Positions 24,156-31,770 are shown, counted from the first letter of the stretch. The stretch: DNA of 38,489 bases from an uncultured Alphaproteobacteria bacterium (GCA_934254925.1 CAKQMD010000015.1:1-38489), one strand, 5' to 3'. Made by a program: numbers and translations. Notes: generated from the letters alone by a model not told the origin.

Positions 24156-24548
24156 TTAGACGCGACGTCTCTTTTTCATACGGCAGCCGTTGTGAGGAAT
24201 GGGCGTTACATCACGAATTGTGGTGATGGTAAAGCCGATTACCTGTAAAGCTCTGATAGCCGATTCCCGCCCGGAACCCGGACCCTTAACTTCGACTTCC
24301 AGAGTCTTCATACCGTGTTCCTGAGCCTTACGGCCGGCATCTTCGGCGGCAACCTGAGCGGCATAAGGAGTCGACTTACGCGAACCCTTAAAGCCCTGAG
24401 CGCCTGAAGTTGCCCAAGAAACAGTATTTCCCTGCGCATCGGTAATAGTAATTCTGGTATTGTTGAAAGTAGAATTTACATGGGCCACACCCGCCGTAAT
24501 ATTCTTCTTTTCTTTTTTCTTAACACGTTGTGTTGTTGCTTTTGCCAT
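24156..24548 (-). CDS. rpsK: 30S ribosomal protein S11
   Basis: S11 lies on the 30S platform and contacts 16S rRNA near the E site. The conserved core is HVNSTFNNTRITITDAQGN, WATSGAQGFKGSRKSTPYAA and GPGSGRESAIRALQ, ending PHNGCRMKKRRRV. The length (130 residues) is normal. It lies between rpsM (17-base gap) and rpoA. Confidence 0.97.
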   Translation of the reverse strand: MAKATTQRVKKKEKKNITAGVAHVNSTFNNTRITITDAQGNTVSWATSGAQGFKGSRKSTPYAAQVAAEDAGRKAQEHGMKTLEVEVKGPGSGRESAIRALQVIGFTITTIRDVTPIPHNGCRMKKRRRV

Positions 24549-24565
24549 TGAAACTACCTCTTCAC

Positions 24566-24934
24566 TTATTTCTTCTTATTGGCAACAGTTTTACGTTTAC
24601 CTTTACGGGTACGGGCATTTTGTTTAGTACTCTGTCCGCGTACCGGCAAACCTTTACGGTGCCTTAAACCACGATAACAACCAAGATCCATCAGTCTTTT
24701 GATGTTCACGCCGATTTCGCGACGCAGCTCGCCTTCGACCACCACATCGCGGTCGATCACTTCGCGGATCTTTGCCACTTCATCATCGGTCAGTTGGAAG
24801 ACGCGACGATCCGGGGTAATTCCAGATTTTGCACAAATGTCTTGAGCAGTTTTTCTACCAATGCCATAAATGTAAGTCAGAGCGACCTCTACTCTTTTGG
24901 CGGTTGGGATATTTACACCAGCTATACGAGCCAA
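24566..24934 (-). CDS. rpsM: 30S ribosomal protein S13
   Basis: S13 sits at the 30S head, forms intersubunit bridges and contacts P-site tRNA. The start MARIAGVNIPTAKRVEVALT and the tail GLPVRGQSTKQNARTRKGK are characteristic; the length is 122 residues. The start codon is TTG (24932-24934), with GGAG 7 bases upstream, and no better codon fits the conserved N-terminus. It is the first gene after a consensus promoter at 25007-25034. rpmJ, found here in many bacteria, is absent. Confidence 0.96.
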   Translation of the reverse strand: MARIAGVNIPTAKRVEVALTYIYGIGRKTAQDICAKSGITPDRRVFQLTDDEVAKIREVIDRDVVVEGELRREIGVNIKRLMDLGCYRGLRHRKGLPVRGQSTKQNARTRKGKRKTVANKKK

Positions 24935-25006
24935 ATTAACTCTCCATCCAATCTATATTATTAACAAATTTAAAAAGTTGATCACCACTTCTCAAAATTA
25001 AGCCGG

Positions 25007-25034
25007 ATTATAGGCTAAAATTCCGTCCTGTCAA
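25007..25034 (-). promoter_or_regulatory. Consensus sigma-70 promoter of rpsM-rpsK-rpoA
   Basis: On the minus strand there is TTGACA (25029-25034), a 16-base spacer and TATAAT (25007-25012), both perfect consensus hexamers. They are preceded by an A/T-rich tract (several A/T runs in 25035-25090) that could act as an UP element. The predicted start lies about 65-70 bases before the rpsM start. Confidence 0.85.
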
Positions 25035-25159
25035 CCATACTTTTCACAAATTTTTCAAAAAAAACACATTTTTTTCAAAAAACTATCCAAATTTCGCATT
25101 TCTTTTCCGATTCAGCGCCAAATAACGGTTTTGTCGGCCAAATCCTCCGCCGCTCTGCC

Positions 25160-25831
25160 TCAGGCGACGGCCAAAAGCGAGTCGACCTTGCGACTGGTCG
25201 CCTCAATCGTCCCTGTCCCGTCGACACAACGCAGCAACCCCTTCTTTTCAAAATAAGGGATTGTCGGATACGTCAACGCCCGATAATTAACCAAACGGTT
25301 CTGAACCGTTGCCCGGTTATCATCGATTCGGCGGTAAAAATTCGTCCCGCCGCATTTATCGCAAACCCCATAGACCTTGGGCTTGTGATACTTGTCATGA
25401 TAGCCCTCGCCGCAAGTCATGCAGGCATAGCGTCCGAGAATACGCTCCATGATGATCTCATCGGGAACCTGAATTTCAATGACGGCATCCAGAGTGATTC
25501 CTTTTTTGGACAGCATCTCCTCCAAAACCTCCGCCTGCGGCAACGTTCTTGGAAAACCGTCTAAAATGAAGCCGTTTTTACAATCGTCTTCTTCGATTCG
25601 CTTGGACAACATTTTAATGATCATTTCGTCGGGAACTAAGTTTCCGCTGTCAATCAGCGCCTTAATCTCCAGGCCAAGCGGCGTTCCTTTCGCTGCTTCG
25701 GCCCGCAGCATTTCGCCGGTCGACAAATGACAGATCGCGATTTTTTCCTTCAATCTGCGAGCCTGCGTGCCTTTACCGCACCCCGGAGCTCCGGTAAAGA
25801 CCAAATGCAACCCTAAACCGTCTTTGTTCAT
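25160..25831 (-). CDS. adk: Adenylate kinase (long, zinc-lid form)
   Basis: Adenylate kinase interconverts ATP+AMP and 2 ADP. The P-loop GAPGCGKGTQ is at residues 14-23, the AMP-binding segment STGEMLRAE follows, and FILDGFPRTLPQAE is the NMP core motif. The LID domain has CMTC and CDKC, the four-cysteine zinc-type lid, followed by RRIDDN. The length (223 residues) fits the long form. It starts 1 base after the secY stop, so the two are translationally linked. A 225-base gap with a new promoter separates it from rpsM. Confidence 0.96.
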   Translation of the reverse strand: MNKDGLGLHLVFTGAPGCGKGTQARRLKEKIAICHLSTGEMLRAEAAKGTPLGLEIKALIDSGNLVPDEMIIKMLSKRIEEDDCKNGFILDGFPRTLPQAEVLEEMLSKKGITLDAVIEIQVPDEIIMERILGRYACMTCGEGYHDKYHKPKVYGVCDKCGGTNFYRRIDDNRATVQNRLVNYRALTYPTIPYFEKKGLLRCVDGTGTIEATSRKVDSLLAVA

Positions 25832-25832
25832 C

Positions 25833-27182
25833 TTACCGTCTCTTCCGATTCGCCAAAGAAGCTTTTTTAATCAGCGATTCATATTGGTAAGCAATCAAAT
25901 GCGTTTGGATCTGCCCAACGAAATCCATCGTGACCTGAACGACAATCAGCAGCGTTGTTCCGCCTAAGACGAACGGCACAGACAGTTTTGCAATCAAAAT
26001 TTCCGGCAAAATGCACAAGGCGACCAAATAAACGGCACCCAATACTGTCAGACGGGTAATCACATAATCCAAATACTCGGCAGTATTTTTGCCCGGACGG
26101 ATTCCGGCGATAAAACCACCGTGTTTTTTCAGATTCTCGGCCGTCTCTTCCGGATTAAACACAATTGCCGTATAGAAAAAGGCAAAGAACAAAATCAGCA
26201 ACGCATACAGGGTCAAATACAAAGGCTGGCCGTGTCCTAAAAGCTGACTTAACGTCTGCACCCATTCCGGACCGTTTTGCGCACTCAAATTGGCAATCGT
26301 AATCGGCAAAAGCAAAAGCGAGCTGGCAAAGATCGGCGGAATAACACCCGTCGGGTTAATCTTCAACGGCAAATGAGAAGATTCGCTGGCTGCCGCCCGC
26401 CCCATAACCTGACGCTTCGGGTATTGAATGGTAATCTTTCTCTGAGCTCTTTCGACCAAAACAATGATGTAAACCAAAGCCAAAACCATAACCATCAGCA
26501 TCAGGATAACGCCGATCGACATTGAACCGACACGCCCTAATTCAAACGTATGAGCCAAGGCCGTCGGAATGTTAGAAATAATACCGACGGTAATGATCAG
26601 CGACGAACCGTTGCCCACGCCGCGTGCCGTAATCTGCTCTCCCAACCAGACGATGAACATGGTCCCGCCGACCAGAGAAACAATTGTCGTAAACTTGAAA
26701 ACAAACCCCGGATTAATCACCGCGGAAACGCCGGCGCTGCCGCTCATTCCCTCCAGGCCGACGGCAATACCGTACCCCTGGACAATCGTAATCAAAACCG
26801 TCAGATAACGGGTATATTGGGTAATTTTCCGATGCCCGGCTTCCCCTTCTTTTTTCATCGCCTGCAGAGACGGCACGACCGACTGTCCGAGCTGGATGAT
26901 AATCGAAGCCGAAATATAGGGCATAATGTTCAGGGCAAAAATGGTCATACGTTCCAAAGCGCCGCCGGCAAACATATTAAACATGCCCAAAATGCCGCCC
27001 GAATTCTTGGCGAAAATCTCCGCCAGAATATGCGGATCAATTCCCGGCAACGGAATAAACGTTCCCAAACGAAAAACAATCAAGGCCAAAACCGTAAACC
27101 ACAGCCTTTTCTTCAGTTCGTCCGCTTTGCTGAAGGCCGACATGTCCATATTCGCGGCCATTTTCTCTGCAAGTGATACCAT
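25833..27182 (-). CDS. secY: Protein translocase subunit SecY
   Basis: SecY forms the channel of the Sec translocon in the inner membrane. The 449-residue protein has the expected multi-pass pattern (about ten hydrophobic helices). Its conserved segments are FRLGTFIPLPGID after the first cytoplasmic part, the plug-side GGALERMTIFALNIMPYISASI, and PEETAENLKKHGGFIAGIRPG in the cytoplasmic loop before helix 9. The ATG at 27182 has AAGGA 7 bases upstream; an earlier start at 27212 lacks a ribosome site. It is cut off from rplO by ~1.1 kb that contains a terminator, so it needs its own promoter, proposed at 27252-27279. Confidence 0.96.
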   Translation of the reverse strand: MVSLAEKMAANMDMSAFSKADELKKRLWFTVLALIVFRLGTFIPLPGIDPHILAEIFAKNSGGILGMFNMFAGGALERMTIFALNIMPYISASIIIQLGQSVVPSLQAMKKEGEAGHRKITQYTRYLTVLITIVQGYGIAVGLEGMSGSAGVSAVINPGFVFKFTTIVSLVGGTMFIVWLGEQITARGVGNGSSLIITVGIISNIPTALAHTFELGRVGSMSIGVILMLMVMVLALVYIIVLVERAQRKITIQYPKRQVMGRAAASESSHLPLKINPTGVIPPIFASSLLLLPITIANLSAQNGPEWVQTLSQLLGHGQPLYLTLYALLILFFAFFYTAIVFNPEETAENLKKHGGFIAGIRPGKNTAEYLDYVITRLTVLGAVYLVALCILPEILIAKLSVPFVLGGTTLLIVVQVTMDFVGQIQTHLIAYQYESLIKKASLANRKRR

Positions 27183-27217
27183 TTTTACTTCCTTATTTTT
27201 ATTTAAAAACAATCAGA

Positions 27218-27240
27218 AACAGGGCATTTCATGTCCTGTT
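27218..27240 (-). promoter_or_regulatory. Hairpin in the secY leader
   Basis: AACAGGGCAT and ATGTCCTGTT form a 10-bp stem (one wobble pair) around a 3-base loop, 36 bases before the secY ATG. No T-run follows directly, so it looks like a leader structure and not a terminator. Confidence 0.5.
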
Positions 27241-27251
27241 AAGCTAACATA

Positions 27252-27279
27252 TTAATACACCATTTTTTCGGGATTGCAA
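27252..27279 (-). promoter_or_regulatory. Candidate secY-adk promoter
   Basis: On the minus strand there is TTGCAA (27274-27279), a 16-base spacer and TATTAA (27252-27257). A promoter is required here because a strong terminator closes the rplO transcript at 28211-28244. Confidence 0.45.
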
Positions 27280-27355
27280 CTAATTTATGGCGCTCCTCCC
27301 AAGATGTCTGACAAAAAAGTTCCAATTCCCCCAAAAAAAGGAAAACACAAATTTT

Positions 27356-27384
27356 TTTACAATTTATATAAAATCAAATATCGT
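27356..27384 (+). promoter_or_regulatory. Candidate promoter of the structured leader
   Basis: TTTACA (27356-27361), a 17-base spacer and TATCGT (27379-27384) on the plus strand. The predicted start near 27391 is exactly where the folded region begins (GGAACGG). Confidence 0.45.
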
Positions 27385-27390
27385 TCATTC

Positions 27391-27582
27391 GGAACGGTTA
27401 ACTGGCCGTTCTGAGGTGTGGTAACCTCTCCGAAAGCGTCTGTCGTGTAAAGACGAAACTTTTGCACGTCTGAAAGTCTGAAAATGACTGGAAGGCGGCA
27501 AAATAAGCTATTTCAGTCAATATGTCGCACTGTCTTTCGGCAGTTACCAACTTCCAGTCGCCCCTATCATAAGGCGGCTTTT
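27391..27582 (+). ncRNA. Unassigned structured leader or RNA element
   Basis: A ~190-base region densely filled with complementary arms. Near the 5' end are GAACGG/CCGTTC and GAGGT/ACCTC hairpins. GACTGGAAG (27486-27494) pairs with CTTCCAGTC (27551-27559) and encloses GCGGC/GTCGC and the hairpin ACTGTC-TTTC-GGCAGT (27529-27544), giving a multibranch fold. A terminator-like stem GTCGCC/GGCGGC with TTTT (27557-27582) overlaps the closing arm. It does not match riboswitch or RNA consensus motifs I know (cobalamin, TPP, glycine, SAM, RNase P, SRP or tmRNA). It precedes the methyltransferase pseudogene on the same strand. Confidence 0.45.
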
Positions 27583-27612
27583 CTATTGCAACTTTTAGAC
27601 TGGAGCAGACAC

Positions 27613-28167
27613 ATGTTTTGGTACTTTTCCGTATTTTTTCTCTTTCTTGCCTGCATAGGAAATTTATGGCTAATCGTTTACTTCATCAAAAGCAAAGGGG
27701 AAAATCCTCCTTTTATCGCTTCTTGGGGAAAACCCAAAAAAGAAATCATCTGACAAGCTGATCTTTTTTTAAAACAAAATCCCCATGCCACCACCGCTGA
27801 CTTGGGATGCGGTTCCGCCGGCCTACTCATTCCTTTGGCAAAAAAATTTCCCCATCATAACTTTGTCGGATACGAATGGGATATTCTTCCTTATATGTTA
27901 GCCATTTATAAAACACGCAATCTACCCAATATTACGATTCTTTACCGTGACTTTTTCAAAGAAGACCTGTCACTACCATTTGATTTTATGTTACTTAGGA
28001 ACCAGTATTGAAAAGAAGATTGGAAAAAAATTAAACGATGAATTGCCGCCAAACAGCTTAGTCATTTCCGAAATTTTCAAATTGTCAGTCTTGGAGCTAA
28101 AAAAAAAATTGCCCTAACCTGGGGCTTTATCAAAGTCCTTATATACCTTTACACTCCGAAACGTTGA
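27613..28167 (+). pseudogene. Class I SAM-dependent methyltransferase pseudogene
   Basis: The intact parts read as a small methyltransferase with one N-terminal membrane helix (WYFSVFFLFLACIGNLWLIV), then NPPFIASWGKPKKEII, the SAM motif TADLGCGSAGLL, VGYEWD and a second half YLGTSIEKK...LVISEIFKL...WGFIKVLIYLYTPKR. This layout resembles small membrane-anchored methyltransferases of the ATP-synthase-c-lysine type. Three lesions break it: an in-frame TGA at 27751-27753, a frame change at about 27991, and another near a run of ten A at 28099-28108. It lies antisense inside the ribosomal cluster. Confidence 0.82.
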
Positions 28168-28210
28168 CGCCTCTCTCCCTGCAAGAAAGCCATGCCTTAA
28201 CTAAACCATA

Positions 28211-28244
28211 AAAAAGCCCGCTTTCTTACCAAAGCGGGCTTTTT
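28211..28244. terminator. Strong bidirectional terminator between rplO and the methyltransferase pseudogene
   Basis: The perfect 14-bp stem AAAAAGCCCGCTTT/AAAGCGGGCTTTTT has a 6-base loop. It ends the rplO transcript on the minus strand and the pseudogene transcript on the plus strand, so it splits the spc operon before secY. Confidence 0.9.
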
Positions 28245-28261
28245 AATTTGTATTTTAACGA

Positions 28262-28717
28262 CTAGGCAGCCAAAGTAACTTTGCCGCCGGCTTTTTCAAC
28301 AGCAGCGACAGCCGCTTTGGAAGCCGAATTAACGGTAACGTTAATTTTGCTCGTAATCGCACCTCTGGCCAGCAGGCGAACGCCGTCCAAAGTTTTTCCG
28401 ACAATCCCTGCCGCTTGCAAAGAAGCGATCGAAATGTCTTCGGCATTCAGTTTACCGGCATCAACCGCTTTTTGAATAGTATCCAAATTAACCACGGCAA
28501 ACTCTTTAGCAAACGGATTTTTGAAACCGCGCTTCGGCAATCTGCGGTAAATCGGCATCTGACCGCCTTCAAAACCGTTAATGGCAACGCCGGAACGGGA
28601 TTTCTGACCTTTTACGCCGCGACCGCCGGTTTTACCCTTGCCGCTGCCGATGCCGCGACCAACGCGGATACGGTCTTTTCTGGCGCCTTCATTGTCTTTT
28701 AATTCATTAAGTTTCAT
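28262..28717 (-). CDS. rplO: 50S ribosomal protein L15
   Basis: L15 is a 23S-binding assembly protein. The N-terminus MKLNELKDNEGARKDRIRVG with the following Gly-rich region (GRGIGSGKGKTGGRGVKGQK) is characteristic, and the centre has EGGQMPIYRRLPKRGF. The length (151 residues) is normal. It is the last gene of the rpsJ-to-rplO run: a strong terminator follows, whereas in most bacteria secY comes next. It is preceded by an 86-base spacer containing an inverted repeat. Confidence 0.97.
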   Translation of the reverse strand: MKLNELKDNEGARKDRIRVGRGIGSGKGKTGGRGVKGQKSRSGVAINGFEGGQMPIYRRLPKRGFKNPFAKEFAVVNLDTIQKAVDAGKLNAEDISIASLQAAGIVGKTLDGVRLLARGAITSKINVTVNSASKAAVAAVEKAGGKVTLAA

Positions 28718-28751
28718 TTTTCTTCACCTTAATATTAATCTGCGCTTTGCC

Positions 28752-28793
28752 GTCGGACCGTCAACGCTTTTTCCAAGCCAATGCCGGTCCGAC
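28752..28793 (-). promoter_or_regulatory. Inverted repeat in the rpmD-rplO spacer
   Basis: GTCGGACCG (28752-28760) and CGGTCCGAC (28785-28793) form a perfect 9-bp stem with a 24-base loop. There is no T-run after it. It could be an mRNA-processing or protein-binding hairpin in the operon transcript; the spacer is long for this cluster. Confidence 0.4.
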
Positions 28794-28803
28794 TTTGCAA
28801 AAC

Positions 28804-28986
28804 CTATTCCTCGACTTTTACCAGATGAGGAATTTTATTAATCATACCCCGAACCGAAGGTGTATCTTCCAGTTCAACCGTTTTATACATCTTGTTCAGA
28901 CCAAGACCGATCAAAGTCGCTTTCTGAACATCTGGACGGCCGATCGGGCTGCCGATCTGGGTCACTTTAATTGTCTTTTTAGCCAT
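28804..28986 (-). CDS. rpmD: 50S ribosomal protein L30
   Basis: A 60-residue L30. The family pattern is clear: KTIKVTQIGSPIGRPDVQKA, then LGLNKMYKTVELEDTPSVRG and a C-terminal MINKIPHLVKV. It starts 2 bases after the rpsE stop. L30 is a small 23S-binding protein absent from some bacteria but usual in this operon position between rpsE and rplO. Confidence 0.95.
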   Translation of the reverse strand: MAKKTIKVTQIGSPIGRPDVQKATLIGLGLNKMYKTVELEDTPSVRGMINKIPHLVKVEE

Positions 28987-28988
28987 GA

Positions 28989-29552
28989 TTAAGCCTCCTC
29001 TGCCGAAAGTTTGGCGTTAGCGGTATTTTCGCGACGGCTGACAATGTCACCGACCTTCTTACCGCGCTTGGCGGCAACCATTCTCGGGGAATTGATTGCT
29101 TCCAGGGCATTAAACGTTGCCTTGATCATGTTGTAAGGATTGTTGGATCCCATTGATTTGGCAACCACGTCCTGAACACCCAAAACTTCAAATATGGCGC
29201 GCATCGGACCGCCGGCAATAACACCGGTACCGGCAGGAGCGGTTCTCAAATAAACTTTTCCGGCGCCGAAACGACCGGCAATGTCATGATGCAAAGTTCT
29301 GCCTTCACGCAGGGGAATACGAACCATGTTCTTTTTGGCTTCGTTCGTTGCCTTGGTAATTGCATCGGGAACTTCCGTCGCCTTACCTGTACCATAGCCG
29401 ACACGGCCTTTCTGGTCGCCGACAACCACAATAGCGGCAAAAGACATCGTCCGTCCGCCTTTGACGGTCTTGGCAACGCGGTTAATGTGAACCAGTTTTT
29501 CAACCAATTCGCTTTCTGCTTTGTTACGACGATCTGCAGTTTGTTGTGCCAT
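28989..29552 (-). CDS. rpsE: 30S ribosomal protein S5
   Basis: S5 acts in decoding fidelity and in mRNA helicase activity at the 30S entry site. Conserved blocks are LVEKLVHINRVAKTVKGGR, AAIVVVGDQKGRVGYGTGKA, GRFGAGKVYLRTAPAGTGVI and GSNNPYNMIKATFNAL. The start is the ATG at 29552 with AGGAG 8 bases upstream (187 residues); a GTG at 29561 sits directly on the ribosome site and is rejected. It lies between rplR and rpmD. Confidence 0.96.
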   Translation of the reverse strand: MAQQTADRRNKAESELVEKLVHINRVAKTVKGGRTMSFAAIVVVGDQKGRVGYGTGKATEVPDAITKATNEAKKNMVRIPLREGRTLHHDIAGRFGAGKVYLRTAPAGTGVIAGGPMRAIFEVLGVQDVVAKSMGSNNPYNMIKATFNALEAINSPRMVAAKRGKKVGDIVSRRENTANAKLSAEEA

Positions 29553-29563
29553 CTTTTCCACTC

Positions 29564-29926
29564 CTAGAATTTCAAACCAGCACTGCGTGCTGCATCGGCT
29601 AAAGCTTTAACCCGGCCGTGATAAATATATCCGCCGCGGTCAAAAATAACCTCGTTAACACCTTTGGCGACGGCTCTCTCGGCGACGGTTTTGCCAATAA
29701 AGCTGGCAGCCTCGACCGTAGAGGATTTCTTAATGCTGTCGCGGACTTCCTTGTCCAATGTCGAAGCGGAAACCACAGTTGCCCCTTTGGCATCGTCAAT
29801 GATCTGCGCATAAATATGCTTACCGCTGCGAAATACAGACAATCTCATCTTTCCATTCGCGGCCTTTTTCAAAGCATGTCTAATGCGGCCTTTTCTTTTT
29901 TCGAATAATTCTCTTGGCGTACTCAT
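29564..29926 (-). CDS. rplR: 50S ribosomal protein L18
   Basis: L18 binds 5S rRNA and helps place it in the 50S central protuberance. Conserved blocks are KRKGRIRHALKKAANGKMRL, SGKHIYAQIIDDAKGATVVS, GKTVAERAVAKGVNEVIFDR and the end YHGRVKALADAARSAGLKF. The length (120 residues) is normal. Gaps to rplF and rpsE are 11-12 bases. Confidence 0.97.
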   Translation of the reverse strand: MSTPRELFEKRKGRIRHALKKAANGKMRLSVFRSGKHIYAQIIDDAKGATVVSASTLDKEVRDSIKKSSTVEAASFIGKTVAERAVAKGVNEVIFDRGGYIYHGRVKALADAARSAGLKF

Positions 29927-29938
29927 ATGAATTTTTCC

Positions 29939-30478
29939 TTATTTCTTCTTGCCTTCTTTGCGGCGGATGTATTCACCTTCGTACTTCACGCCTTTCCCTT
30001 TATAGGGTTCGGGTTTTCTGTATTTGCGAATTTCCGCGGCAACCTGGCCGACTAACTGTTTGTCTGCCCCTGAAATGGTAATCTGGGTCGGAGAAGCGCA
30101 GCTGAGAGTAATCCCTGCAGGAGCTTCAAAAATCACGTCATGCGAAAAACCCAAAGACAAAACCAGCTTACGGCTGCCTTCCGCACGGGCTTTATAACCG
30201 ACGCCCACCAATTCAAGGTTCTTTTTGAAACCTTCGCTTACGCCCTTGACAATGGAGTTGATCTGGGCGCGGGTCGTTCCCCACAAAGTCCGAGCCTGTT
30301 TGGAATCAGACAAGGGAGTGACGACGACGGCGTTATTATCCAACTTAGCTGTAACATGAGAATCATCAAATGCATAGCTGAGTTCGCCTAATTTACCCGT
30401 AGCTTTCACTACGTTGTTGTCAATTGCTACTGTCACGCCATTCGGGACAATAACCGGATATTTACCTACTCTAGACAT
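29939..30478 (-). CDS. rplF: 50S ribosomal protein L6
   Basis: L6 lies near the sarcin-ricin loop and the factor-binding site. The start MSRVGKYPVIVPNGVTVAID, the middle ARTLWGTTRAQINSIVKGV and the C-terminal RKYRKPEPYKGKGVKYEGE are diagnostic. The length is 179 residues. It lies in the uninterrupted spc run between rpsH and rplR. Confidence 0.97.
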   Translation of the reverse strand: MSRVGKYPVIVPNGVTVAIDNNVVKATGKLGELSYAFDDSHVTAKLDNNAVVVTPLSDSKQARTLWGTTRAQINSIVKGVSEGFKKNLELVGVGYKARAEGSRKLVLSLGFSHDVIFEAPAGITLSCASPTQITISGADKQLVGQVAAEIRKYRKPEPYKGKGVKYEGEYIRRKEGKKK

Positions 30479-30490
30479 CCACTTTCTCCC

Positions 30491-30889
30491 TTAGAATACC
30501 TGACAAAGAATTTCACCGCCGACATTGGCTTTTCTGGCATCGTGATCGCTCATCACGCCAGCAGGCGTCGAAATGATTGAGATACCCAGACCGTTGTATA
30601 CTCTCGGCAAATCGCGTACGCTGGAGTAAACGCGACGTCCCGGAGTCGAAACGCGGTAAATTTCAGTAATAACAGCAGCACCTTCATGGTACTTCAATTT
30701 AATTTTAAGTTCATCAATACCGGCACGGACATTGTATTTTTCATATCCGGCAATATAGCCTTCTTTCTTGAGAACTTCCAACACATTTTCACGCAGGCGG
30801 GAAGCCGGAGACACAACCTCGGTCTTCTTGGCTCTCTGTGCGTTTCTAATGCGGGTGAGCATATCGCCCAAAGGATCAGACATAGACAT
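30491..30889 (-). CDS. rpsH: 30S ribosomal protein S8
   Basis: S8 is a primary 16S-binding protein and, in E. coli, the translational repressor of the spc operon. Conserved features are DPLGDMLTRIRNAQRAKKTE at the start and the C-terminal STPAGVMSDHDARKANVGGE with RVYNGLGISI before it. The length (132 residues) is normal. Whether it represses the operon here cannot be judged from this sequence. Confidence 0.97.
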   Translation of the reverse strand: MSMSDPLGDMLTRIRNAQRAKKTEVVSPASRLRENVLEVLKKEGYIAGYEKYNVRAGIDELKIKLKYHEGAAVITEIYRVSTPGRRVYSSVRDLPRVYNGLGISIISTPAGVMSDHDARKANVGGEILCQVF

Positions 30890-30900
30890 ATCTCACTCTC

Positions 30901-31206
30901 CTACCAACTAGATTTAACCAAACCCGGAATTTCGCCGAAACCTGCCATATCTCTCAATTCGATACGGGCAACGCCGAATTTACGGTAATAACCACGGGAA
31001 CGACCGGTAATTTTGCAACGATTTCTAAACCGAATTCTTGCTGAATTACGCGGAAGTTCAGCCAATTTGAGGCTCGCCTGGAATCTTTCGTCCATCGGGA
31101 GAGTTTTATCCATAACGATTTCTTTGAGCTTTTTGCGCCGATTCGCATATTTTTCGGCCATCTTAGCTCTCTTCAAGTTTCTATAAACTGCACTTGTTTT
31201 TGCCAT
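30901..31206 (-). CDS. rpsN: 30S ribosomal protein S14 (zinc-free type)
   Basis: S14 belongs to the 30S head near the A site. This is the long, zinc-free form of 101 residues: the CxxC pairs of the short form are missing, and only a single Cys remains in RFRNRCKITGRSRGYYRKFG. The C-terminus AGFGEIPGLVKSSW is conserved. It lies between rplE and rpsH in the usual spc order. Confidence 0.96.
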   Translation of the reverse strand: MAKTSAVYRNLKRAKMAEKYANRRKKLKEIVMDKTLPMDERFQASLKLAELPRNSARIRFRNRCKITGRSRGYYRKFGVARIELRDMAGFGEIPGLVKSSW

Positions 31207-31219
31207 TATAAATCTCCGC

Positions 31220-31759
31220 TTAATTCTTAATAGGTAAGTTAAAACCGGTCAGAAGAGCTTTTGCTTCTTCGTCAGACTTTGCGGAAGTACAAATGCAAAT
31301 ATCCATGCCGCGGATGTTCTCAACCTTGTCATAGTTGATTTCCGGGAAAATGATTTGTTCTTTAATACCGAAAGCAAAGTTACCGCGGCCGTCAAAGTTT
31401 TTACCCTGAATACCGTGGAAGTCTCTGACACGCGGCAAGGCCATATTCACCAGTCTTTCAAGGAATTCGTACATTCTGGTCGAACGCAGCGTTACCTTAC
31501 AGCCGATCGGCATGCCTTCTCTCACCTTAAAGGTAGCGATTGATTTACGGGCTTTGGTGACAACCGGCTTTTGACCGGCGATCAAAGCCATTTCATCAAC
31601 GGCGTTGTTCAGTTTTTTCTTATCGGTTACGGCATCGCCGACACCGATATTCAAAACGATCTTTGTCAACTTCGGAATCTCATGTGGGTTCTTGTAACCG
31701 AATTTTTCCACAAGAGATTTCTTTATGGACTCGTTGTATAATTTTTCAAAGTTAGCCAT
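31220..31759 (-). CDS. rplE: 50S ribosomal protein L5
   Basis: L5 binds 5S rRNA and contacts P-site tRNA. Conserved blocks are NPHEIPKLTKIVLNIGVGDA, GQKPVVTKARKSIATFKVRE, and RVRDFHGIQGKNFDGRGNFA followed by GIKEQIIFPEI. The length (179 residues) is normal. It sits in the spc run after rplX. Confidence 0.97.
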   Translation of the reverse strand: MANFEKLYNESIKKSLVEKFGYKNPHEIPKLTKIVLNIGVGDAVTDKKKLNNAVDEMALIAGQKPVVTKARKSIATFKVREGMPIGCKVTLRSTRMYEFLERLVNMALPRVRDFHGIQGKNFDGRGNFAFGIKEQIIFPEINYDKVENIRGMDICICTSAKSDEEAKALLTGFNLPIKN

Positions 31760-31770
31760 AAAATTTTCTC

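Noticed and set aside
24935..25159. Missing rpmJ (L36) between adk and rpsM
   Set aside because: Alphaproteobacteria commonly encode L36 elsewhere. The gap holds a promoter and no 37-codon Cys/His frame.
27751..27753. TGA in the methyltransferase frame as possible recoding (selenocysteine or Trp)
   Set aside because: Two further frame changes occur downstream, and TGA is used as a normal stop elsewhere (for example rng). Decay is simpler.
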